Made by a program: the position numbers and the translations under genes
Notes under the pieces: model-generated
Seen by the model: the letters and a program-made list of their open reading frames with translations, nothing else
What the model was told of the DNA's origin: nothing
Database searches by the model: none
Assembly (NCBI GenBank): GCA_963580455.1
Contig: OY756962.1
Coordinates: 24,937,001-25,001,000, forward strand
Source of the DNA: Euonymus europaeus
Lineage: Eukaryota; Streptophyta; Magnoliopsida; Celastrales; Celastraceae
Direction: 5' to 3'
Length of the DNA stretch: 64,000 bases
Shown: positions 45,682-55,565 of the stretch, piece by piece
Numbering within the stretch: position 1 is the stretch's first letter
Layout of the letters: every line of letters starts with the position of its first letter

Positions 45682-48381
45682 ATTTTAGTTGGGTGTAGAG
45701 ATAGTGGGTAGTAAAAAAAAAAGGCCCACTTTCTTACATTTTGTTTTCTGGGTACCCTTTTGAGCATTTTGGTAAATGACATATTTGGTCTGTACAGATT
45801 GGTATTTCTTCTTTACAGACTGGCTAACGTGAAGTCTAGATCACTAAAATTGTGTGGAATTCTTTTGGTACAATTTTTTGCTTACCCACTTTAGGGAATC
45901 CGATTACATCTAGAGGAAGGTGCGAGTATAAATCATAAGAATCATGTATATGAACTTAGAACACGAATATTGTAAACGGATTTGATTATATCACCATAAT
46001 TGTTCTGTTTTGAGTTTACCAACTTTCGTGGATACGAATCCGTACGGTTTTATTCTTTTAGTATGTCTCACTCAATGATAGATCCAGAAAAAGCATTGTT
46101 AATTAAGTAAGAAAACCTTTTCTTTACAAAATATTGAATCCTCACATTTTGGAATTTCTAACATGTCTCATCAAAACTATTTATTCACCCCATTTTGTAA
46201 ATGAAAAATGATATAGTACTCAGCTTTTAGACACATACTCAAACATGATGTGAAAAATAATAAGAAGATGTGATGTGAAAAATAATAAGAAGATGTGTGG
46301 GTCTCTGACATTTAAAATAATCATTCATTGTTTTTTATATTATGTTTGAGTATTTTTGAATGTCTATAAGTTGGATGGAAGACCACACCATGCAAAATTA
46401 TAAGAGAAGGAATATATGAGTGGTGGGTGAGAGATTTATGGGGGTACAGAAAAGTAGTACTATCTTGTGGTGGCTATTTTTGTTATTGATGACAGTAATA
46501 TATGTTTGTATTTGACAGTTGTATTGATTCTTTGAGAGGGGACATAGGAACATGTGCAATCATGGGCAACTAGTTGGAGAGAGAGAGTTGTTCATGACTT
46601 ATGTAAGAAAGGCCAGTGCGTACATGGCTTAGATGTGGGAGTGTGGTGCATAATATAAAGTTGGTTAAACTAATAACCACCGATATTTCTGAACCTTGAC
46701 TCTTGACCTAGAATGGCATGAGACAGATTAGGCGCTTTGTGAATTCTATATTCAAAACATAATCAGAATGGTTTTTGATATTGTCAAAAGAATGGTTTTT
46801 GATATTGTCAAAACCATAATTCAGCTTAACAGAAAGCATTTGAGACGAGAGAAACCAACAATCATCTTTCCATATTCCATTGATTTTATCAGGACAGTAT
46901 GCCTCAAAAGTTTGATTACAATCAACAATGGTATGGTCTGCGCCTTGCCAAATCCTGAAGATCGTCACCAAAACTGGCAAGAGATAGTAATTAAGAAGCA
47001 AAACAACATTCCTTGAAAACTTGCAGGATATAGACTTCTCCAAGCTCCCAATGTGAAGCAAAACTGGCAAGGCAATCCAGCTGATCATGCAAAGAGATGT
47101 CGAGAAATCAATGAAGTTGCAGATTACAAAAACACAGAAAGCAAAAGGGTTGATGAGTCCCAGGATTGTTCCGCCTTCAAAGTCTGAATGTGGCTGTGTG
47201 GTAGTACCAGTTTTATTGCTTCTGTTTTCATGTGCTCAGTCCTCCTGTTTTTAATGCTTGTTAGCTTTCCTGCCAAGTTATGCTTATAACTTGCTTCTAA
47301 GGATTTTATGGATTCTTCTTTCGCCTGCATTGGTCTTGCAAAGTTGCATAACATCAAGAGCATCCAAGCCTTTGTATTTATTTCTACACTCTCTTGCGTG
47401 TGAAATCTCCATTGAATAAGAAGTAAACCTGCATTCATGGTTTCCAGCTGCACTCGATACAAAAAAAGGATTATGAGGAACAATATATAGTTGTAAGAAA
47501 AATATAGAAAGGACATCAGCAATTATCTTTGCTTGCTGAAATCTGGATTGTGCAGGATGGCATTGCTGCGGTGATCCTGCTTCTGTAAGACATCCAACTT
47601 GTGAACTGCTGGAAATGCTTTGGCAAGTCATATTGGCTGTTCTTCACTGCAATATCAAGTCTCTTATAGAGGTACAACCTCATTGACTAAATCAGCGCAA
47701 TCTGAGAGTTAACTTCTTTATGAAACGTGGTTTCTCTCTGGCTAAAGCGAAACAGAGAAGTACTGTATTTTCCTTCCGTTGCTCTAATGCAGAAAAAAGG
47801 AAAATGGCCAACTCTTAGGAGCTCCTTCAAAACCTATACATGTCTTTCTTCTCCAAGATGGTAACCATCCTGACATAATTATAAAAGAGAGAGTGACTAC
47901 TAGAATCTAGGAAGCACGGACTCGCCATTTAGCTCAAAGAGTCCAAGTCAGACATGCACTCAGTGCGGACTCAGGCTCGACTCGGCCGAGTTCTAGTCAG
48001 ACTCGGTCAAAATGAGTCTGACACGGTCAACTAGTCTAGAATGCTCTTAATGCTATTATTAGTATTTAGTATCAATACTCTGAAAACCCAGAAATGCCCA
48101 TCACACCATATATAGATCATTAGCTCTCTTGGGAACCCTATTATGAGTGGATGTATTATGACAACCATGATGATAACTTTCCAAAAAAGGAAGAGCAGAG
48201 TATCTGTAGAAAGACCAGAAGCTGAATTATTCAATTTCAACATTTACTGGAACCTGAGTACAATACTCCAAAAGAAATGTAAAAGTTCTGCTTTTTGAAG
48301 GTATTCATTTCTTCCTAGAAATGATATCTCAAACTTATTATATTGTGTAAGCTAAAACTGCTACACTATTAAACTTCCAGA
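45682..48381. other. Intergenic, with an unassigned minus-strand open frame
   Basis: Around 47522-47124 the minus strand is open for over 120 codons after a consensus splice acceptor. The frame contains the tetrapeptide QWRF, but I could not match the rest to QWRF-family proteins. A direct duplication (gaatggtttttgatattgtca, twice) lies at 46768-46810, and the 20-bp tgtgaaaaataataagaaga is also doubled near 46250-46290. The rest shows nothing recognisable. Confidence 0.3.
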
Positions 48382-49842
48382 TCAAACCCTAGAAGAGCCA
48401 TGAGACCCATCAGCAGAACTTCTTGATTTCCAAGATAATAAGGAAAGAATTCCCAATTTCTGGAGCAACCACACAATAAACCTTGCAAACTCCCCAAGAA
48501 CAAGCAGTACGACACATGCAACCACCACGCGCACAGTCCTAGTCTGTGTTGGTGCAGTGTAAATCACGGCAATCACATAAGTTGCAATCAAGGAAAGTAT
48601 GACAAGCCTCAGCCCTGCTCTGAGTGGGAATCCTCTGGTGAGTAGAGAAATTATGGCAATAGAAGAAAAGAATCCTACTGCATTGAAGACAGTGAATATG
48701 GCAAACACTTCAGGATCAGAGCTCATTACAGCTTCTCCAGGCAAAATATTTCTTTTCTGAAAACTAGTAGCCTCATTAGTATAAGAAGAGGAATTAGGAG
48801 TAGATTGAGACCTTCGAGACTCTGCTGACCAGAACCCACTTGGAGGGCTAAGTATTGCTTGGTATGTCATTGTTGCAATAAGAACAGAAACAACCATTAG
48901 TGTATCTTGAGTTTCTTTTGGTGATTCTTCTATTTCTTTCATTATCTCTTTCCAGAGGTTCCAACGGGAGAGAAATAAAGTTCGTGATGTTATTGGGTTT
49001 GTGTTACGATTTCTAGCTTCGAGTCCACAATTGAAAGTGTTTTCATTTGTGACTTCTCTAGCTTTTAATGCTCCAGCATATCGGAAAATATCAGCAATTT
49101 CAATCTCAAGAGTGTTGCTTCCCGCTTGCATGATGTCTAGGACATCTTTGGGGGTGAACCCACTAGAGTTGGTAGAATTGACATCAACTCCATAAGCAAT
49201 TGCATCTTCACCAAGTATTAAGAGTTTTATTATCTGAGATTAATGTGTTATAAGAATTAGGACAAATCCAGGCATACAATTTTCTACCATGCACTTGCCT
49301 CATGAGAGCAACAGTTTAAACACAACTTAAGTGTGGCTGTTCAAATATAGTTGAAAATTACTGTTCCATTCATATATGATTGACCAACTGTTCAGTCATA
49401 CAAGCGAATGCAACGTTTGAAGACTTCTCAAATCAAATAAAAATTAATCATCGAAAGAGTAACAAAAACCTTCTAGACTACGACACAAGTCTGGCACCTA
49501 ATGATTAAAAACTCAAGAATATATGATTACTTAATCACTCATAATGTTGCTTCTTTTATCATCCAAAACACCCAAATGCTGCTTTTCTTCAGTTTCAAGT
49601 AAGGAAGGATCTTAAGTTGGAATGTTGATTAGAGCATAATTATCTATTTGGCTTGTGTTAATGATATAGGAATCAATGGTAAAGTTATTACCGGTTTCTT
49701 TCTTCTTCAAGCTTAAAACTCATGCAGCTCAGATTCTTTGTTGGTAAACATTGTCAATTAAACCAAAGAGAGGAAATGTAATTTTGATGAAATTACAGTG
49801 TAATGTTCGAAATATATGGTCTAAAGCTCTACGCAAAACAAA

Positions 49843-49873
<31 letters not shown>

Positions 49874-50474
49874 CAAAAGAAAAACTTGCCTCGTATTGTT
49901 TGTTTATTGTTGCCAAGTGCAACACTGTATTCCCTTGTTTATCTGTCCAATTCACAACCTCCATCAGCTCAACCCTCCTCATCTCCTCGAGCAAAACTCT
50001 AACGACGCCGACCCGATTGCTCCTCACCGCCACATGAAGCGCAGTATCCCCTCTCGCGGCCGTCACTTCCTTCACTGACTCCGGACAAGCTTCCATCAGC
50101 TCCCTGATCACCGCTTCAGACCTCCCTTTCATGGCGGCGCAATGGAGTGGGACCCTCCCGTCCTTTCCCTTCAAAAGACAAACAGTACCACATCCAACAA
50201 CCTTCAAGATCTCCCTCACCATCTCCACGTGTCCCTTCGCAGCCGTAATGTGGAGGGGACTGAATCCGTGCTCGTCTAATTCCTCTGCGAATGCCGGTTT
50301 AAGGGATAAGATTTGGATGAAGATTGCGGTTTGGCCAGCCAGGGCGGAGACGTGGAGAGGGTTTTGTGTTGAGTCTAAGGAGACTCGATCAAGCAGGAGT
50401 GGGTCTTCGGAGAATAAGGTGTGGAAGGAAGCTGTGTCTCCATTTAAGGCAGCTTCATACAATCTTGGGTCCAT
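48382..50474 (-). CDS. Ankyrin-repeat/PGG membrane protein, BDA1-like (first)
   Basis: Two exons, 50474-49890 and 49233-48382, giving 478 residues. Exon 1 (195 codons) holds ankyrin repeats, for example NPLHVSALAGQTA, SPLHITAAKGHVEMV, VPLHCAAMKGR, TALHVAVRSNRV and TVLHLATINKQ. Exon 2 has one more degenerate repeat, then the PGG domain (TLMVVSVLIATMTYQAIL near residue 310) and further hydrophobic segments (VFNAVGFFSSIAIISLL, LRLVILSLIATYVIAVIYTA, VVVACVVLLVLGEFARF), so about four membrane passes. Relatives such as BDA1 and ACD6/ITN1 act in immunity or salt stress at membranes. The intron donor is GC rather than GT (GAG|gcaagt), a known minor class with strong consensus. A second copy lies at 58028-59456. 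Confidence 0.88.
49842..49870. repeat. (AAT)n microsatellite in the BDA1-like intron
   Basis: Uninterrupted AAT repeats just downstream of the GC splice donor at 49889-49888 (minus strand). Read on the minus strand it is TTATTA repeats inside the intron. Confidence 0.8.
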
Positions 50475-51081
50475 TTTGATTTGGGAAATGTTGTTTGTTG
50501 GCCATTCTTGAGTAGTAGGTTTTATGGAAGGGAATGTTGCTGTTGGTCATTCTTAGCTTGAAGTCACAAGAAATGAAAGTTAGATTCCTGAGAAGAAAAA
50601 TAAAATTAAAAATCTGCAGACTTGTCGGATTTCACTTTCTTTGAAGTAACGAGCTTTATGCTGGTGGTATTTGCCATCGGTTTCGGTGATTTTGTGATAT
50701 ATTAATTAGGCTTTACACCATTTTGTGATCAGTATTTTTCGATTTTTAATCCATCATTAGTAAAAAAATGTACTTCTATTTTTTTAAAAATCGATCAAAC
50801 AATTCTCATTTTTGATCGATTTCGATATTGACAGTTTTTTGAACCGCCCTACGTTCACGGATCCAGAGACTTTTTTCCTTTTTCATCTTGTTTTGAATCT
50901 AGTGGGAAAATTTTGGGCTCAACTAGTGGCCCAGTGCTTGTTGGACCGGAATTCACGAACTACACTCTGCACGATAGAAGCCTACAAGAAACCCTGTGTT
51001 TCTCAGACATTCTCATACCACCAGTCTTCTATGCCCAGCCCTAATTTTTTGTTAGATATCTTCAATGTAAATGCAAGTGTA
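50475..51081. other. Intergenic, promoter side of the BDA1-like gene
   Basis: No gene was recognised. It ends at the target duplication of the Mutator-like element. Confidence 0.4.
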
Positions 51082-51090
51082 TATATTTGA

Positions 51091-51300
51091 GCAGTGTTTC
51101 TCCTGTGCGGTCTCATTTTACGGTCTTCTATTTTCGATCGTTGGATCTTATCAACGGACTAGATTTGGACTAACTCACATATCCCATTTCACGCCACCCT
51201 CGCCTCTTCTTCATCTTCCTCTATCGCGGACAACTTTGGTGGACTCAGCCATGGTCGACAGTGGTTTAACTCTTCTCCAGTGAAAGCGCCCCAGCTGAAG
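51091..51300 (+). repeat. Left terminal inverted repeat of the MULE
   Basis: Pairs with 53700-53965 in inverted orientation, with small insertions in the right copy (an extra cttattttacgat block). The inner part ccccagctgaagtgatttca matches the right side twice. Confidence 0.85.
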
Positions 51301-52703
51301 TGATTTCACGACAGCCCTAGGATTTTTGATCTCGTGAACTCGCGACAGCTTTGATTAAATCCAATCTTGGAAATCTTCGAGGAGCTGAAAATCTATATGG
51401 GTATGAAAATCTTCGAGGAGCTGTATTTAGAGCCATCCATCACAGCTCCGCCATTGCTGATCGGTGAGTTTTTTTTTTGTCTCTGCCTTCAAGTTCCTTT
51501 TTTTATTAGTTAATTTATCTGGGTTTTGTTCATTTATGATATCAATTTCAAGGTTTTGACTTTATTCTTTTTTTTTGCACATGAAATGGGCATCTCTTCT
51601 ATTCTATTTGCATCATTCACCTGTCACTTTGTATTGCCTCTCTTTCCAGCTTCACAACAATTTTTTAGGTTTAATTAATTTTTTGGTGCGTTTATCTTAC
51701 CTTTAATTAATTTTTTTACAAATATGCATACATTTTGATCGATTTATGGATGCCAACATATTTGAATCAGATTTTTCTCCTAAAGAGGGAAGAGAGCAAA
51801 GAATTGATTTTTAATATTTGAGTTCAAGTTTTTCTGCTCTTTGTTTTCAGGTTGAAATATGGGTGAAGAAAATGGTGAATTTTGTGCTTCATGATTCACC
51901 ATCCTCAGTGTGTTACTAGTGACAATTCTGAGTTTCTGACACTATAAATATGTTGTGTAGCGATGACCAAAGAACTTCCCTCTTTCTTGCACTTTTACAG
52001 AGATACTACTAGGCTTTATTGTGTTCATCCATACAAGGAACATCTTCACTCCAGGCATGGCTGATCTGTATAGCTATTGTGGTGGCTGCAAGGGAACCTA
52101 TTCGACGCAAAGTTTCTTGTTACACACTGAGTGTGTTTATGTCAATTATAGCTACTGTGAACATAAATTGAGTGTCTTTATGTCAATTGTAGCTGCTCAA
52201 CTCTGAACATGTATATTGTATTGTGTATTTGGGGAGCAATTACAGTTGTGTATGCTTATTGTGCTAAGACCTTGAGGAGGATTAAAAGTAGCTATATGTA
52301 GGCTTCCAGGAACCACTATCATTCATACAACAAAGTTCAACATAGCAGCAGTTCAAAAATCAAACTTGCAAAATCAATATCCATCAAATGGAGCAAAAAT
52401 CAATATCCATCAAAGTTCAAAAATCAATATCCAACAAAGTTTAAAATAAATGACATTAAGTAGGTAGGTTGATTTTTAGTAAATAACAATAGCTTCAAGT
52501 CAGCATCTCCATCACAGTGTTCAACATTAAGCAGCAGCTTGAACTCAGAATCTCCATGGCATTGTTTAAAATAGCAGCAATTTCAAATTTGTCACAGCAA
52601 CAACATCTCCATCACAGTGTGGTGTCATTCCTGCATATCAAATAATTAAGTTAACGACCTTAATAAAATAAAGCAAATAAATTAAAACACAAAATCTTAA
52701 GAC

Positions 52704-53087
52704 TTACACATTATTAAGCGCAAGACAATTCTTCTTATCATGCGATTGTCCTATTAACCCGCAACCATGACAACGTTTTCTTTTAGGGACATAATTTGAG
52801 TTCTCCACTTGTCGAATCCCTTGCTTGAAACAAACAAATTCTCGCCTAGTAATCTCATTATTGTTATTCTTTTTAGTAGTCCATGCTCGAATACTAAATC
52901 TGGCTTCCCTTGCATATTCATTGTAGAAACGATGGGCATCATCTAATGAATCGAATTCTTGTCCAATTTGAGGAATGACTTCTAACCTCACTTGAGGAAC
53001 AAAAGCTCTATCATTACACGTAGAGGAACCCATATCCATTTGAGAGGCTACGTTATATCCAGTTGTAATGCCATCCATTATTGACAA
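52704..53087 (-). CDS. FAR1 DNA-binding domain fragment carried by the MULE
   Basis: A 127-residue open frame that matches the N-terminal FAR1 zinc-finger DNA-binding domain of FAR1/FHY3-type proteins: EFDSLDDAHRFYNEYAREAR, then ITRREFVCFKQG near residues 45-95. It is followed by a Cys/His knuckle CHGCGLIGQSHDKKNC (near residues 108-123). The MULE transposase core and SWIM zinc finger that normally follow are absent. The stop overlaps a good splice donor (TGT|gtaagt), so the protein may continue through a further exon I could not identify. FAR1 domains derive from Mutator transposases and bind DNA. Here it is either a truncated transposase remnant or a small DNA-binding protein that could compete for MULE ends (inference). 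Confidence 0.7.
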   Translation of the reverse strand: MSIMDGITTGYNVASQMDMGSSTCNDRAFVPQVRLEVIPQIGQEFDSLDDAHRFYNEYAREARFSIRAWTTKKNNNNEITRREFVCFKQGIRQVENSNYVPKRKRCHGCGLIGQSHDKKNCLALNNV

Positions 53088-53489
53088 AAAATTATCCTAC
53101 ATGGCAGACAAGAAGAGGACATACACATAGAGTATTATTAAATTCCCTGGCCAATAATACATGTCCATAATTGCATTCATATGTCAAAATAGTATACACG
53201 GCCATATTTGCATTTGAAAATAAAAAAAGACCAAATTCTCTACCACCAAACATACACTGCCAGAATTGCATTGAAGCATCATAAATATCAAAAATTTGTA
53301 TAACACCAAACATACATGCCAGAATTACATTGAAGAATGAAAAAAAAACACAAAATTTTCTTACACCAATCATAGATGGACAGAGAGATGGTTGGCAGAA
53401 TAGCATAAATTTCAGAGCATAGTTGCAAAATTTAGAATAATACCTCAACTATGGCAGAGAGTTGGGTCAGTAAATGTGGGTCGTCGCGA

Positions 53490-53745
53490 GTTCACAAGAT
53501 CGGAGATCCTAGGGTTGTCGTGAAATCACTTCAGCTGGGGCGGCAACAATAAAATCATAAAATCTATAGAGGAAGAATAAAAAATAAGAGAAGGTTAGAG
53601 GAACAAGTCACCTGTTACCAAAAGGAATAATGTACAAAAACAAAGAGCAAAAATGAACATACGAGATTGCTGCAAAGCTGGAAAGAGAGGCAATACAAAG
53701 ATCGGAGATCCTCGGGCTGTCGTGAAATCACTTCAGCTGGGGCGG
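53490..53745. repeat. Duplicated inner part of the MULE right end
   Basis: The string gatcggagatcct, then gtcgtgaaatcacttcagct, then ggggcgg occurs at about 53499-53542 and again at 53701-53744. The left end has the inverted sequence only once (51280-51345). The copy at 53499 matches the left end over a longer distance (it includes gcgagttcac). The right terminal repeat therefore carries an internal tandem duplication of about 200 bp. Confidence 0.75.
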
Positions 53746-53965
53746 TAACTGTGGGATATTCTGTCACGCCTTCACTGGAAAAGAGTTAAACCCGACCATG
53801 GCCGATCGGCGTGAGAGCTGTCCACGACAGAGGAGGATGAAGTGGCGTGGCGTGAAATGAGATATGTGAGTTAATCCAAATCTGATCCGTTGATAAGATC
53901 CAACGATCGAAAATAGAAAATCGTAAAATAAGACCGTAAAATGAGACCGCACAGTAGAAACATTG
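53700..53965 (-). repeat. Right terminal inverted repeat of the MULE
   Basis: Inverted copy of 51091-51300; see the element entry. It also contains the likely promoter for the FAR1-like frame, which is read away from this end. Confidence 0.85.
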
Positions 53966-53974
53966 TATATTTGA

Positions 53975-55050
53975 ATATGTAAAGTGATATATATATATTT
54001 TTTAATAATAATTTTTTTAGATGTAAATTTTTTGTTTTGTAATAGGGAGTATTTTATAACCCAAAATACATTTTGAATTGAAATGAATCATTTAACTATA
54101 TGAGACTTTTGACTTTTCTCACATGAGGATCCCGCACAAACACATTGGTGCGGGATCCCTCTCCTAAATCGGACGGTCAAATCTAATTGCATGCAATCTG
54201 AGGAACTTTTTTTTCTCTTTCTTCCCCAAACTTCCTCCGTTCTTCTTTCGATTTTTTCCTTCGATTTACAGAAATAAACAACTATAATGTGAACACTACC
54301 TAACAATTGAACTACCAACAGCTAAAAAAGTATAGAAATATCATATTTTGATTTCAACTAGAGCCAAATATTTTAAGAACTCTAATTTGAGAACTACAAT
54401 TCACCATAATTTTCATATGACTTCTAAGCAACCAAATAAGAATGCTTCCGAGATAGAGACATCAAAGAACAGTAGCAACCAAAGGGAAATCGAGACGAAA
54501 CGTTGAAGAATGAAGATAGACTCTACCATGTCAAGTCGTTGGGGTCGAAAATGGGTGTTCATTGGGGTTGAATTGGAATCGGAATCGGAATCGGTATGGT
54601 GTTAGTTATACTCAAGAGAGAAGAAGAACGATCGGAATTTTACTCGAAAGTGCATTTCGAAGAAGAAGAATCGGAGCATTTGCTATGCAAAGAAGAACTA
54701 AAGGAGGAGACACAGGATTTTGTGCCAAGAACTGAAGAAGCAGGAGTGAGAGGTTATTATTTTTCTTTTTAAAAGACAATTAGATCTGACCATCCGATCA
54801 TGAGAGGGATCCCATACCAATGTATTTGCGGAGATCGCTTATGTGAGAAAAATCCTAACTATGAGTCATTTAATTATATGAGTTGAGTCATACCGACACT
54901 CATATAGATCCCTGCACTTAAAACCTAGAAATTTTTCATTGTTTTTATTGCCTCTCTCTCGCTCCTTCTCTTTCTGATTTTATAATCTCCATCTCCCTAC
55001 TCGGAGAAGACGAGGCAGTTATTATCTCTCCGCGCAAGATCCGTAACTCT
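53975..55050. other. Intergenic; direct repeats of a short promoter-like stretch
   Basis: Two inverted related stretches lie near 54112-54200 and 54775-54850: tctcacatgaggatccc with aatcggacggtcaaatct, versus agatctgaccatccgatcat and gcttatgtgagaaaaat. They form an inverted-repeat pair about 650 bp apart, possibly an old MITE or foldback element. The interior is AT- and GAA-rich. No gene is supported. Confidence 0.4.
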
Positions 55051-55059
55051 CTAGTTGAA

Positions 55060-55565
55060 GCCGAATCTCTGAGTAGACGATCATCCGGGCCTCGTAGCCG
55101 CCAACTAGGTACGTCTTCGTTCGCCAGATTCTTTCTCGTGCGTAATCGCCTTTTTTCTCTTTTCTATTCCTCTCCCTCATTTTATCTGCGTTTTTAGGTT
55201 TTCCTTTATTGTTAAATTGTTTTGATTCAGTCAGGATATCTGAGTCGACGACCGTCCGGCCTTGTAGCCGCCTCCAAGTATCAGGTCGTGGTTCCTTTTA
55301 CGTCTTTGGTCAGCGGATTGTTTTTCGTGCGTATGTTTCTTGTGCTTTGTCTTAGACTGCTCTTGTATTCTCTGTGTTTTTAGGTATTTCTTTGTCTGTC
55401 GTTCAATTGTTGTGGTTCAAGCAGGATCTCTATGTCCACGATCACCAAGGCCTGGCAGCCGCCTCCGATATTCATATTGTTTAATCCTCTCTATGCTTAT
55501 TTTCCTCTTCTTCTTTTTTTCCTCCTTATATCGTTGGGTGTTTAGGTTTCTTTTATCGTTCTAAA
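55060..55565. repeat. Three-copy tandem repeat, ~185 bp unit, 5'-leader-like
   Basis: Three diverged units each have a GC-rich core (cgacgatcatccgggcctcg, then tagccgcc; cgacgaccgtccggccttg; cacgatcaccaaggcctgg) followed by cttcgttcg or tctttggtc-type text. A pyrimidine-rich stretch and tttttaggtttt or tttttaggtatt then follow. The units start near 55070, 55245 and 55435. Each core ends close to a possible splice donor and each unit ends with an acceptor-like ttttag, so the block resembles repeated leader exons. Confidence 0.65.

Larger units (their letters stand above)
51091..53965. mobile_element. Complete Mutator-like element (MULE), ~2.87 kb, 9-bp TSD
   Basis: The ends are long terminal inverted repeats. 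GTGTTTCTCCTGTGCGGTCT at the left matches, inverted, the right end with few differences, and the match continues through tttcgatcgttggatct, taactcacatat and atttcacgcca for over 200 bp. Weaker similarity extends to at least 51640 (gtattgcctctctttccagc). The bases TATATTTGA lie directly outside both ends (51082-51090 and 53966-53974). Long TIRs with 9-bp duplications define MULEs. No transposase is visible. Instead it carries a FAR1 DNA-binding exon on the minus strand. Confidence 0.9.

Noticed and set aside
50131..50511. 126-codon plus-strand frame opposite ankyrin exon 1
   Set aside because: It is antisense to an ankyrin exon with clear repeat motifs and has no motif of its own.
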